Assembly: GCF_021290925.1 (NCBI RefSeq)
Contig: NZ_JAJSLX010000001.1
Location: 744,001-808,000, forward strand
DNA from: Sessilibacter corallicola
GTDB taxonomy: Bacteria; Pseudomonadota; Gammaproteobacteria; Pseudomonadales; Cellvibrionaceae
Reading direction: 5' to 3'
DNA length: 64,000 nucleotides
A model generated the notes under the pieces. That model saw only the letters and a list, made by a program, of their open reading frames with translations, had not been told where the DNA came from and did no database searches. A program made the translations under genes and the position numbers. Positions 26,039-35,480 of the stretch are shown here, piece by piece; the first letter of the stretch is position 1, and every line of letters begins with the position of its first letter.

Positions 26039-27649
26039 TTACCAAGCTGGTTGGAAAGCTTCAACATTGTTGATCAAGTGGTGACCGATAGCGGTACCTT
26101 GTTGCTGACCAGCGATGTCATCGAAGTTCCAGTGAACACCGTTGTATACACGGCTCACACCATTTTGCTCTTGTGCGTCAGTTAGGCTTTCGAAACGAAC
26201 AGGAACGAATGGACGGTATACGTCTGGGAAGAATGGATCCACACCTAGACCATTGTACTCGTCAGAAACGAAAGTGAATGGAGTGTCGTCACCGAAAGCG
26301 TCACGTAGTACTTCGAAAGTAACACCACCGAACGCAGCGTGACCTGATGGGTAAGCTGGGAATGGAGGAGTAGGACGAATTGACTCTGTAGTGTTAATTA
26401 CAGAAACACCGACTGGATCCCAAGTGATGTCTTTAACGGTATCTTCGTTAAGGTCTTCACTGCGGATACCAGTAACTGGACGCCAGTAGTTATAGTAGAA
26501 CTTACTATCCCAAGCAGCGATACCAACGTCAGCCATACCAACGTTAACCATAGCTAGAGTACGAGCTAGGTCTAGAGCGTCAGTTTGACCTTCAGCTTTA
26601 GCGATTTGGATAGCGATTTGGTTGTAGATACGTGGTGGAACACCGATCAAAGGTACACCGTCGTAACCCCAGTAGTTACCAACGAAACGAGTTGCATCAG
26701 TACTGGTGCTGGTAGTTCTTTCGTTAGTTGGAGCACCACCTACAGCAGCAACTTCAGCGTAAGCTTTTGCGTACTCTTCAGAATCTGGTAATGGTGGAGG
26801 AGCGATACGGAACTGATCGCCTGAATCCATAGTGAACGGCTTAACGTTACCCCAGAATGCACCTAGTGCTAGGTTGAAATCACCAGCAGTTGCAGGAGTG
26901 TTTGGATCTGGTTGCCATTCACCGATGTTGCGAGTGCCACCGTTAACTTTGGTGCCGAAGAAAGTTTCTTTACCACCGTTTGCTACGCGACCGCCTTCAC
27001 CGAAATCTGGCTCTGCACGACCTGATTTATCGCCACGACGATCTTCACGGATTGCTTTAAACGCGTCAACACCTACGTCTTTACCAGCTTTGTAGCTAGA
27101 ACGGCTAGTGAAAGATTTGATTAGGTCAACTTCGTTGTCACGAATTTCTTTTAGACGAGCTTCTTGAGCTGGGTACAAACGCTTAAGAGTGCGGAACGCA
27201 GCGAAAGCAACAGCAGCGTGAGGAGAAGCACCTGCGTCAACGTCAATTGCTTTACCGTAAGAAACGTAGTCGCCTTCGATTGCGTTTAGCGCGTCAAATA
27301 CAGCGATTTGAACCATAGCTAATGCACGGCTAGTACGGGTAGGACCACCTTGGTTTAGAGGAGAGCCTTCGCCTTCAGCAGCAGGAGTGTGGTCTAGAGC
27401 AACAGTGTCTAGAGCAACGGTGTGCCAGAATTTAACACGCTCAGATAGGTTGTCGATTGAAGAGTAAGCGTCGTCGTAACCAACCGCTTGTAAACGCCAC
27501 AAGTTACCCGCTTGGATAGCTTGCTTACTTAATTCACCGATGTAACCAATTGCTTGAGATTTAGATTGGCTACCGATGTCTGATTCTTCTGCGAATGCAG
27601 GAGTAGCTGCCATTGCAACTAGGATCGCTGCCGATAATTTCTTCATCAT
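26039..27649 (-). CDS. Secreted vanadium-dependent haloperoxidase / PAP2-family protein
   Basis: 536 residues with a signal peptide (AILVAMAATPAFAE). The three parts of the vanadate/phosphate site are visible in order in the C-terminal half: the Lys/Arg of the NYWRPVTG region, YPSGHAAFGG, and the final SRVYNGVHWNFDD with its conserved Arg and His. Vanadium haloperoxidases oxidise halides with hydrogen peroxide; related PAP2 enzymes are phosphatases, and the two cannot be separated by motif alone. Codon choice is strongly biased (CGT, GGT, AAC, GAC, TTC, TAC preferred), unlike the neighbours, which points to very high expression. It has its own terminator. Confidence 0.85.
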   Translation of the reverse strand: MMKKLSAAILVAMAATPAFAEESDIGSQSKSQAIGYIGELSKQAIQAGNLWRLQAVGYDDAYSSIDNLSERVKFWHTVALDTVALDHTPAAEGEGSPLNQGGPTRTSRALAMVQIAVFDALNAIEGDYVSYGKAIDVDAGASPHAAVAFAAFRTLKRLYPAQEARLKEIRDNEVDLIKSFTSRSSYKAGKDVGVDAFKAIREDRRGDKSGRAEPDFGEGGRVANGGKETFFGTKVNGGTRNIGEWQPDPNTPATAGDFNLALGAFWGNVKPFTMDSGDQFRIAPPPLPDSEEYAKAYAEVAAVGGAPTNERTTSTSTDATRFVGNYWGYDGVPLIGVPPRIYNQIAIQIAKAEGQTDALDLARTLAMVNVGMADVGIAAWDSKFYYNYWRPVTGIRSEDLNEDTVKDITWDPVGVSVINTTESIRPTPPFPAYPSGHAAFGGVTFEVLRDAFGDDTPFTFVSDEYNGLGVDPFFPDVYRPFVPVRFESLTDAQEQNGVSRVYNGVHWNFDDIAGQQQGTAIGHHLINNVEAFQPAW

Positions 27650-29196
27650 AATAACTTCCCTTAATATAGATGATTGAGTTTAGTTTCAGATTTACTGCTT
27701 CCTTTACTTCACATCATCAGTGAGTTTGAAAGCTTGCAGAGCCTTTCCCAAACATAAAGCAGGAAAATAACTCTGTTTTAGTCGTTGTACGCTAGCATAG
27801 TCAGTGCTTTTACTTTGCAGTCATCAAACCGTTCAGCTGTAGAACAAATTAATAATTGCTACCAAGAGTTAGAGTCATTAACTCTCAGCGGTGGAAATGC
27901 TAACACAAGAAATTGAGAAACTAGACTGCCTAAAATTTTAAAAAAATTTATTTTTTTGATAGAAATAAAAAATAGTTCCATAAAAATATTCTACAGAACA
28001 AGAATAAATAACTATCGCAAATAAATGTAAATCTGGTGGCAAATCTCTCTGGCATGAAAATTACGTGTTTTCGTCCTTTTTTTATTTCAATACTTATGAA
28101 AACAACGTTAAAGCAATACCGAAAGGTAATGCATGAAAACATAGGTTTAGCAATGTAAATAAAAGTAAGTGAGATCTTTACATAACTAAATTTTAAATCT
28201 GTTTAACAATTGAGAACTGTTTAATAATTTTTTAATAGTTAACAAACAGACTTGTGAGAATTTAGTCGCATTTTGGATGTTAAATCGAACAAATAATTCC
28301 ATTCGATAATAAAAATATTTTGTATAGCCGTTTGATAGCTTAATTTTTATTTTTTAGTACCAACGTAAAAATGGTTTACTTGTTCTTTTTTTATGCTTTC
28401 CATTCTTACACATTATTTTTTATCGCAATACTTTCTAAATGGTCAAATTTTTAAGAAATTACTCAATTGGTTGCGAAAAAATTTTCTGTCACATTTTAAA
28501 TTAGACAAGTATTTTAATATTTTTTAAACACAAACCCTATTCATGATATAGATCAATACTTCAAAATCCATTTGATTTAAAACTGGGAAATAAATTGCAC
28601 ATTAACCTCTAAAAACACTGTAAAAATAGGGTTAAAATTTAAAAGCTCGCTCTAAACAGTAAGCGATAGTATAAAGATAACATCTAATCAAACCGCAGCT
28701 GAGTTTTCCATACAGTTGACCCATCACCTTTTTCACAACAGATAAACACCAATCATAGATTTATTCACTAAGCAAAATCTAAATTAGTCTTTAAAGCCCG
28801 GTATTATTCTTAGCCTCAACAATAAAAAGGCATCGTTAAAGCTTGGATCCGTCTATGACAAAACAAAAACAGGTCTGTACAAAAATCTAAATAAAACATG
28901 ACTGTCTATTATTTAACGGCTAGAAATTACTTGAAGCACACTGATCAAAAATACAAAAAATCGGCAACATAAAATCCATAAAGCCATCCATAAAAACTAT
29001 CAAGGCAAACAAGGTAATCGGCCGCTGAATTGGAGATACGCATCAGACCATTGTCGCTTGATTAAAATCAACAAAATAATAGAAACTGATGTATTCCCCA
29101 CTGCTGCGTTTACATCTACTTAACCTAAAAAATTAAGCCGCGTTTTATTTCATGACACTTTTTTAAACCCGTAAGTTGTCATAAAAAAATAGACCA
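27650..29196. other. 1.5-kb AT-rich gene-free stretch upstream of the haloperoxidase
   Basis: No open frame with a ribosome binding site and believable composition on either strand. The base composition is much more AT-rich than the coding neighbours, with long A and T runs (for example 27930-27980 and 28380-28520). The haloperoxidase promoter must lie in its left end. I see no tRNA, phage or transposase remnant. Confidence 0.5.
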
Positions 29197-29733
29197 TCAA
29201 AAACCTGAGCCAGGCTGTTTTAGAAATTCAATTTCTTCTTCGGTTGATTCTCTTCCTAATATTTTATTCCGGTGAGGATAACGGCCGAAACGATCAACAA
29301 TATCTTTGTGCCTTTGCTCGAAACGCAAGTTGTCTTTATTGCCCAACTTGGTAAATAAGATTATGGCTTGCTCGTGAATTAACTTCGATTCACTGTGCAT
29401 ATAAGGCATGTATAAAAAGCTTCTTTCAACAACAGAAAGCTTTTCATCGAACTGATTCTCCACCGCAACCTGAGCCAACACCAATGCCTGAGAATCACAC
29501 GCGAAGGCTTCGGGCTTGTCTCGGAATATGTTTCTGGAGAACTGATCCAGAACAAGCACTTCCGCCAACGCTCCCAGTGGAGACGTTCGCCATTCATACA
29601 ACTCACCATCCATCGCCTGACGGTGAACACGGCCAAAACGACGCTCAATATTGGCGTCGAATTCGGAGTCCTTGATCCACCACATTTTGGGTTCCAGTTC
29701 ACTGAACCAGAAACCAATGACTTGTTGATACAT
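29197..29733 (-). CDS. DUF924 family protein
   Basis: 178 residues with the full DUF924 pattern: N-terminal FWFSELEPKMWW, central LDQFSRNIFRDKPEAFACD, and C-terminal RFGRYPHRNKILGRESTEEE. It is an all-helical, TPR-like cytosolic protein found widely in proteobacteria with unknown biochemical role. Single gene, divergent from the TetR gene. Confidence 0.92.
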   Translation of the reverse strand: MYQQVIGFWFSELEPKMWWIKDSEFDANIERRFGRVHRQAMDGELYEWRTSPLGALAEVLVLDQFSRNIFRDKPEAFACDSQALVLAQVAVENQFDEKLSVVERSFLYMPYMHSESKLIHEQAIILFTKLGNKDNLRFEQRHKDIVDRFGRYPHRNKILGRESTEEEIEFLKQPGSGF

Positions 29734-29838
29734 AACTCACCTCTCTATTGGCCATTATCTATTAGCCATTCTTAATATCACTTACTCTCGTCATCTGCCT
29801 TATTTGACCTTAGCGCGTCTGTGTTTCTTTAAGAGCGT

Positions 29839-30525
29839 ATGCGGTGGTCAGGCTTATCGATATTTTCAATTTACATTTTACAGCACTTCCTCTATATTGT
29901 TGACCAACCGGTAACAAATAGAGAGAGCCTACCTATAGCTAGAATACGCACTGTCGGCCGTCCTCGTGAATTCGACGAAAATGCCGCTTTAGAAGCCGTT
30001 ATGGATGTGTTTTGGAGCCGAGGCTACGAATCTGCATCGCTAGCTTGCTTGTGCGACGCAACAGGTCTGCACAAAGGTAGCCTGTACCAAGCTTTTGGTG
30101 ATAAGAAACAATTATTCTTGAAAGCCTTACATCACTATTCCGAAATCGAGTTTGCCGAGGTATCGTCGGTCATATCGGAAGACGTCTCTCCTTTAACCAA
30201 CATTCACGCTATTGTCGATAGAATTTGTGACCGCTTTGATGATAACAAAGGCTGCATGATGATAAATTCCATGACTGGCCTGTCCGATACCGACGACGAT
30301 GTTTACAAAGCGTTTAAAATCTATGGTGCACAGCGGTTAAATGCAATCACAGAGTTAATTGAAGCAGGACAAAGCTTAGGCGAAATCAACCCTAAACTTT
30401 CCTCAATTACGCTCGCACAAGAACTGATGGTATGTTTGGCGGGCGCTGCGGCAACCGTAAAAGCGGTTATGGACAGAGACGAAGTACGCAGTTCAGTCCA
30501 CCGCTTGGTCAATTATTGGACGTAA
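29839..30525 (+). CDS. TetR-family repressor of the MMPL export operon
   Basis: Up to 228 residues; the family part starts at GRPREFDENAALEAVMDVF with helix-turn-helix SLACLCDATGLHKGSLYQAF and a ligand-binding C-terminal domain. The start is uncertain: the only ATG in frame is 29839, giving an odd hydrophobic leader of about 38 residues that contains the operator at 29901, and between the operator and the helix-turn-helix there is no ATG, GTG or TTG in frame. Three copies of TGACC-N4-GGTAA lie near its own start and upstream of the MMPL gene, so autoregulation and operon repression are likely. The inducer is unknown, possibly a fatty acid or lipid. Confidence 0.85.
   Translation: MRWSGLSIFSIYILQHFLYIVDQPVTNRESLPIARIRTVGRPREFDENAALEAVMDVFWSRGYESASLACLCDATGLHKGSLYQAFGDKKQLFLKALHHYSEIEFAEVSSVISEDVSPLTNIHAIVDRICDRFDDNKGCMMINSMTGLSDTDDDVYKAFKIYGAQRLNAITELIEAGQSLGEINPKLSSITLAQELMVCLAGAAATVKAVMDRDEVRSSVHRLVNYWT
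29901..29914. promoter_or_regulatory. TetR operator copy 1
   Basis: TGACCAACCGGTAA. With copies 2 and 3 it defines the dyad T-x-ACC-N4-GGT-x-A. It lies just before the coding sequence for the helix-turn-helix domain of the regulator. Confidence 0.7.
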
Positions 30526-30676
30526 TACCGAAACCAATTGTTTGTAGTTATTCGGTAGACTCGAAACAGAAATTTTTTAAGCTGATTATCGGCTACCGCT
30601 TCAGATCTTGAGTTTCAAACCATAGACAGACAAAAGCCGTCTATAAGCAGTACATTTCAGAATCACATTTTTAATT

Positions 30677-30697
30677 GCGGATAATCCGCTTTTTTTA
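30677..30697 (+). terminator. Compact terminator downstream of tetR
   Basis: 5-bp stem with a 3-base loop (GCGGA-TAA-TCCGC) and a T run at 30690-30696, about 150 bases after the tetR stop and just upstream of operator copy 2. Confidence 0.5.
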
Positions 30698-30708
30698 GAA
30701 GCAATTTA

Positions 30709-30722
30709 TGACCATCTGGTAA
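30709..30722. promoter_or_regulatory. TetR operator copy 2
   Basis: TGACCATCTGGTAA, matching the dyad T-x-ACC-N4-GGT-x-A with a different centre, which argues that the half-sites are what is conserved. Confidence 0.7.
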
Positions 30723-30823
30723 CAAACTCTTACCAGCCAACTGAGCTTGCTACCAGGCTCAAACCAATACGTTAAAGCTACGATCCGAAGACTCACTTCC
30801 GATCGTATTTTTTACACTATTTA

Positions 30824-30837
30824 TGACCAACCGGTAA
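30824..30837. promoter_or_regulatory. TetR operator copy 3
   Basis: TGACCAACCGGTAA, identical to copy 1, 26 bases before the GTG start of the MMPL exporter, where a bound repressor would block transcription. Confidence 0.72.
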
Positions 30838-30863
30838 TTATTGTTCTCTCGGGAGGAAACACA

Positions 30864-33242
30864 GTGGGTTCTTATTTTAGAAAAGTAGACGATTGGGCAG
30901 CATCGCTGACGCGATGGGTCATTGCCTATAAATGGATTGTCTTGTTACTGGCCGTTTTATTGGCCGGTGTTATCGGCTCGGGAGCAAAATATTTAGAGTT
31001 TTCAACAAACTATCGAGTATTTTTCTCGAAAGCCAATCCCGAATTACAAGCCTTCGAACATTTACAAAACACCTATACGAAAAACGATAACTTTCTTTTT
31101 GTTGTCGCACCGAAAGATGGCGTCGTATTCAATGCTGAAATACTGACAGCCATTGAAGAATTAACCGAAGAAGCCTGGAAAATACCCTACGCCATTCGAG
31201 TTGATTCCATCACCAATTTCCAGCACACCTACGCCATTGAAGACGATTTAATTGTCGAAGATTTAATAGAGTCCGCCGCCGATCAAAACAGTACTTATTT
31301 TGACGAACGCAAAAATGTCGCATTAGACGAACCCTTGTTAAACAGCCAATTGGTTTCACAAGATGGAAAAGTCACGGCGGTTAACGTTGTTCTTCAATAC
31401 CCAGAGAAAAAGCTCACCGAAGTTCCCGAAGCGGTAGAAGTTGCTCGTAAATTAAAAGCCGATCTTGAAGCAGCCAATCCCAACGTCGAGGTTTATCTCA
31501 CTGGCGTTTCAATGCTCAACAACGCTTTCGCAGAAACTGGAATGAAAGACGCTGGCTCACTGATGCCATTGATGTTTCTGGTGATATTTATTTTATGTTG
31601 GTTAATCGTTAGATCCGTCTCTGCGACCTTCACAATTTTGATCATCATTACGTTATCAACCATGCTTGCGATGGGTTTTGCAGGATTTACCGGCATTAAA
31701 TTAACGCCGATTGCTATGTCTGCCCCGATTGTTATTCTGACACTCGCCGTTGCCGATTCAATTCACATCCTTATTACACTGCGAACCTTAATGCGCGACG
31801 GCATGGAAAAGATTGATGCACTGGTCGAAGCGGTACGTATTAATTTCCTTGCAGTAACCATTACCTCGTTAACCACTATCGTAGGTTTCCTCGCGCTGAA
31901 TTTTTCAGATTCACCGCCTTACTGGCACTTAGGTAATATGACAGCTGTGGGTATTGCTGGCGCGTGGTTGTATTCCATTACACTGTTACCGGCGTTACTG
32001 AGCTTCTTGCCGTTTAAGATTAAAAACGACCACAAAAAAGAATGGTCAGTTAAATTAATGGACAACTTGGCCGAAAGCGTCATCAACAACAATAAAAAAT
32101 ACCTTATTGGCTCGGGTATAATTACTTTGTTGTTAATCGCGGCCATTCCAACCTTAAAGTTTAATGACCAATGGGTGCAGTACTTTGACGAATCCATCGA
32201 GTTCAGACGCGATTCCGATAAAGCACTCGATCACTTTGGCCTCTACCCCATTGAGTTTTCAGTACCTGCCATCGAAGCTGGTGGAATCAGTGAGCCTGAA
32301 TACCTGAATAACCTAGAAAATTTCGCGAACTTCCTTCGTTCTCAGCCGCACGTCACCCATGTATATTCGTTTACCGATATCATGAAGCGCTTGAACCGCA
32401 ACATGCACGCAGACAACGACGAATTCTATAGAATTCCAACCGATCGCGACTTATCGGCGCAATACCTGTTGTTGTACGAATTATCGTTACCCTACGGCCT
32501 GGATTTAAACGACCGAGTGAATATCGATAAATCCGCAACCCGAATTACTGCCACCGTTTCACAAACCACCTCAGAAGAAACAAAAGCTTTCTTCGCCGAC
32601 GTAGAACAATGGCAACAAGAAAATTGGCCACAATACATGTTATCAAAGCCAACCAGTGCGGCGGTCATGTTCACCTACATCAGTGAACGTAATATGGACA
32701 ACATGGTCACCGGCACCATACTGGCTGTCGTTGCGATTGGCTTTATTATGATGTTCGCACTCCAAAGTGTACGCTTAGGCTTATTGAGCTTTATTCCCAA
32801 CGGCCTGCCTATTTTAACCACTTTTGGTGCCTGGGCATTGCTGGTCGGTGAAGTAGGGTTTTCTGTGGCAACCGTTGCGTCAATATCACTTGGTATTATC
32901 GTCGATGACACCGTTCACTTCTTATCGAAATACGTGCGCGCACGAAACGAAAAAGGCTTAGACATCGAAGATTCGATTCGTTATGCCTTCCATAATGTGG
33001 GTGTTGCGATTGTCGTTAATACCGTGATTTTAGCCATCGGCTTTGTTGTCATGACAACATCGGCCTTTAAAATGAATGTTGACCTTGGCTTAATGACATT
33101 ATTAGCGATTATTTTTGCCTTGCTGTTGGATTTTCTTTTATTGCCGACACTACTGCTTCTTGGCAAAAAAACCGCCAAAGAAGAAGAAAATGAAAACGAA
33201 GAAGTCATGATCGATACCGCAATCGAACCCAGCAAACCTTAA
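30864..33242 (+). CDS. MMPL/RND-superfamily exporter
   Basis: 792 residues from GTG 30864, chosen because GGGAGG stands 7 bases upstream; the frame is open to 30747, but that segment holds operator 3. It has the two-fold RND layout: helix 1 (about 19-40), a periplasmic loop (about 45-230), five helices, then the same again. Both halves carry the MMPL signature (VADSIHILITLR and VDDTVHFLSKYVRARN). Relatives with this architecture move lipids or hydrophobic compounds. Followed by a LolA-like protein and an outer-membrane barrel in one operon under the TetR repressor, so transport of a lipid across the envelope is the best guess. Confidence 0.88.
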   Translation: MGSYFRKVDDWAASLTRWVIAYKWIVLLLAVLLAGVIGSGAKYLEFSTNYRVFFSKANPELQAFEHLQNTYTKNDNFLFVVAPKDGVVFNAEILTAIEELTEEAWKIPYAIRVDSITNFQHTYAIEDDLIVEDLIESAADQNSTYFDERKNVALDEPLLNSQLVSQDGKVTAVNVVLQYPEKKLTEVPEAVEVARKLKADLEAANPNVEVYLTGVSMLNNAFAETGMKDAGSLMPLMFLVIFILCWLIVRSVSATFTILIIITLSTMLAMGFAGFTGIKLTPIAMSAPIVILTLAVADSIHILITLRTLMRDGMEKIDALVEAVRINFLAVTITSLTTIVGFLALNFSDSPPYWHLGNMTAVGIAGAWLYSITLLPALLSFLPFKIKNDHKKEWSVKLMDNLAESVINNNKKYLIGSGIITLLLIAAIPTLKFNDQWVQYFDESIEFRRDSDKALDHFGLYPIEFSVPAIEAGGISEPEYLNNLENFANFLRSQPHVTHVYSFTDIMKRLNRNMHADNDEFYRIPTDRDLSAQYLLLYELSLPYGLDLNDRVNIDKSATRITATVSQTTSEETKAFFADVEQWQQENWPQYMLSKPTSAAVMFTYISERNMDNMVTGTILAVVAIGFIMMFALQSVRLGLLSFIPNGLPILTTFGAWALLVGEVGFSVATVASISLGIIVDDTVHFLSKYVRARNEKGLDIEDSIRYAFHNVGVAIVVNTVILAIGFVVMTTSAFKMNVDLGLMTLLAIIFALLLDFLLLPTLLLLGKKTAKEEENENEEVMIDTAIEPSKP

Positions 33243-33275
33243 CAACAAACCGTTAACTAATTTTATCGTTTGAGA

Positions 33276-34088
33276 ATGAATACAATGAACATTAATAAAT
33301 CTCTTCTTATTTCATTGCCTTTGGCCATAGCGGCCCTGGTTTCAACAGCAACGCATGCACAAACCGAACAAGAAAAAGGCTTTGAAATTGCGGCACGATC
33401 CGACCGCACCGACCTAGGCTTTGGCGACAGTAAAGTCGAAGCAAAAATGGTTCTGCGTAACGCCGCAGGCCAAGAAACCACTCGCGAATTGCGTTTTAAC
33501 ACCTTAGAAAAAGAAAACGAAGACGTTGGTGATAAAAGCTTGGTTTTCTTCCAAACACCAAGAGACGTTGAAGGCACCGCCCTGCTTTCTCACGCAAAAA
33601 TTTTAGAGCCCGATGATCAGTGGCTTTATCTGCCTGCTTTAAAGCGCGTGAAACGTATTTCTTCAAGAAATAAATCAGGTCCATTCGTTGGTTCTGAGTT
33701 TGCTTTCGAAGATTTCACGACAACAGAGTTGAATAAATTTACCTACAAATATTTACGCGAAGAACCCTGCGGCGAATTCACCTGTGATGTTGTTGAACGC
33801 GAACCTCGCTATGAAAACTCAGGTTACACCAAACAGATCAGTTACATTGATCAACAGGATTACCAACCTAGAAAACTTGAATTCTACGATCGCCGTGGTG
33901 ACTTATTGAAAGTTTTATCATTCGGAAACTACAAAAAATACGACAACGGCGTGTGGCGAGCACACACACTGAATATGGAAAATGTTCAAACCAACAAAAA
34001 GACCGACTTAATTTACGAGGAATACACCTTTAAAACAGGGTTGGGCAACAACGATTTCGTAAAAGGTAAACTGAGCCGCTTGAGATAA
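33276..34088 (+). CDS. LolA-like outer-membrane lipoprotein-sorting family protein
   Basis: About 270 residues with a signal peptide (LISLPLAIAALVSTATHAQ). ATG 33276 and ATG 33285 both fit; GAG 10 bases before the latter slightly favours it. The mature protein matches the LolA-like family that accompanies MMPL exporters: DKSLVFFQTPRDVEGTALL, DDQWLYLPALKRVKRI, then GSEFAFEDF. It should be periplasmic and bind a lipid or lipid-like cargo. It starts 33-43 bases after the MMPL gene and ends 7 bases before the barrel gene. Confidence 0.85.
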   Translation: MNTMNINKSLLISLPLAIAALVSTATHAQTEQEKGFEIAARSDRTDLGFGDSKVEAKMVLRNAAGQETTRELRFNTLEKENEDVGDKSLVFFQTPRDVEGTALLSHAKILEPDDQWLYLPALKRVKRISSRNKSGPFVGSEFAFEDFTTTELNKFTYKYLREEPCGEFTCDVVEREPRYENSGYTKQISYIDQQDYQPRKLEFYDRRGDLLKVLSFGNYKKYDNGVWRAHTLNMENVQTNKKTDLIYEEYTFKTGLGNNDFVKGKLSRLR

Positions 34089-34095
34089 TAAAAAG

Positions 34096-35304
34096 ATGAA
34101 TGTAATTGCTCTTAAAAAACCGTATCTATTATTTGGCTTACTGTCACTTTCCGGCGCAGCTTGCGCCGAAAGTAATTGGGACTTTTCAGGCAATATCGAA
34201 TTAGAATCACGATATTTTGTAGAATCACCTCAATTCGACGCACAAGACGATCAAAAATTTCAAAACGCCGTCGATTCCACATTAGAATTTCGCTGGCGAA
34301 ACAATGACGGCAACCAGCGCATCTCGATCATTCCCTATTTGCGCTGGGACGCTCAAGATAACGAGCGCTCATTAGTCGACCTACAAGAAAGCTACTGGGC
34401 ACTTGAATCTAATAATTTGGAATTACTCGTCGGAATAAATACGGTTTTTTGGGGCGTTACTGAGTCAGTCCACTTAGTGGACATTATTAATCAAACCGAC
34501 TCCGTTGCCGACATTGATGGCGAACAAAAGCTGGGCCAAGCAATGATAAACCTAGCTTGGCAACAAGACTGGGGATTACTCAACGTTTTTGTCTTACCCG
34601 GATTTCGTGAGCGCACGTTTGCCGGAATTGAAGGGCGATTGCGCACTCCGGTTGCTGTTGATAATGATCGAGCAAACTTCGAGTCTGGTGCTGATAAAAA
34701 CCACGTCGATTTTGCACTGCGTTACAGCCACTATATTGGCGATTTTGATATCGGTATCAGCTACTTTTCTGGCACCAGCCGAGAAGCTCGATTCACAATC
34801 AACGAAAATGGTACACAACTGATTCCCATCTACGACCAAATTAATCAATTAGGTTTTGATGGCCAATACACCAAAGACGCTTGGCTGTGGAAATTAGAAG
34901 CCATTGTTCGCCAGGGACATTCAGATACATTTGTAGCGGCCATCGGTGGTTTTGAATACACGCAATACCAAATTTTCGACACCAACGCCGACTTAGGGTA
35001 TTTATTGGAATACCAATACGACGATCGCGACGATGAAGAACCGCTCAGTATCGCTGACAACGATATTTTTGCAGGCGCTCGACTCGCGCTCAACGATCCA
35101 CAAGACACCTCGGTTCTTGCCGGTATTGTTTATGATCATGAATCCGATGAAGTTTTTCTAAACGTGGAAGCTGAAACACGCATAGGAGATAACTACACCA
35201 TTACCGGACGCGCACGCTTTATTAATAATACCGATTCATCCGACGCATTAGATTCGCTGAGCGAAGACGACTATATCGAAATTTCTATCGCCCGATATTT
35301 TTAA
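34096..35304 (+). CDS. Outer-membrane beta-barrel protein of the MMPL operon
   Basis: 402 residues, signal peptide (LLFGLLSLSGAACAE), repeated amphipathic strands and a C-terminal Phe (ISIARYF). Segments such as LDLQESYWALESNNLELLVG-type strands and VFWGVTESVHLVDIIN resemble the DUF1302-like or alginate-export-like barrels found next to MMPL/LolA-like pairs. It would give the system an outer-membrane component. Third and last gene of the operon, closed by a strong hairpin at 35370. Confidence 0.75.
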   Translation: MNVIALKKPYLLFGLLSLSGAACAESNWDFSGNIELESRYFVESPQFDAQDDQKFQNAVDSTLEFRWRNNDGNQRISIIPYLRWDAQDNERSLVDLQESYWALESNNLELLVGINTVFWGVTESVHLVDIINQTDSVADIDGEQKLGQAMINLAWQQDWGLLNVFVLPGFRERTFAGIEGRLRTPVAVDNDRANFESGADKNHVDFALRYSHYIGDFDIGISYFSGTSREARFTINENGTQLIPIYDQINQLGFDGQYTKDAWLWKLEAIVRQGHSDTFVAAIGGFEYTQYQIFDTNADLGYLLEYQYDDRDDEEPLSIADNDIFAGARLALNDPQDTSVLAGIVYDHESDEVFLNVEAETRIGDNYTITGRARFINNTDSSDALDSLSEDDYIEISIARYF

Positions 35305-35369
35305 TAGTAAATAGCTTGTGCGTTATTAAATCTAAAAATCCCACCTTACTGAGCAATCTATAAAAATCA

Positions 35370-35409
35370 CCAACAGATTAATTGTGAAATCTCATCATTA
35401 ATCTGTTGG
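35370..35409 (+). terminator. Terminator of the MMPL operon
   Basis: 13-bp perfect stem (35370-35382 with 35397-35409), loop 14, followed by GTTCTTTTATA. It lies 65 bases after the barrel stop codon. Confidence 0.75.
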
Positions 35410-35480
35410 GTTCTTTTATAAACCAACCAAGCTCGATCATTTTTATTCACCCTATCTTTTAAAAAGAACTGATCGATCTA

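Larger units (their letters stand above)
30526..30863. promoter_or_regulatory. Region between tetR and the MMPL gene
   Basis: Contains a tetR terminator and two operators. GCGGA/TCCGC (30677-30681 and 30685-30689) followed by eight T is a compact terminator. The operators are listed separately. A reading frame open from 30747 is not the true N-terminus of the MMPL protein. Confidence 0.6.

Noticed and set aside
30747-30863. Longer N-terminus for the MMPL exporter
   Set aside because: It contains an operator copy and lacks a ribosome binding site, whereas GTG 30864 has GGGAGG at good spacing.
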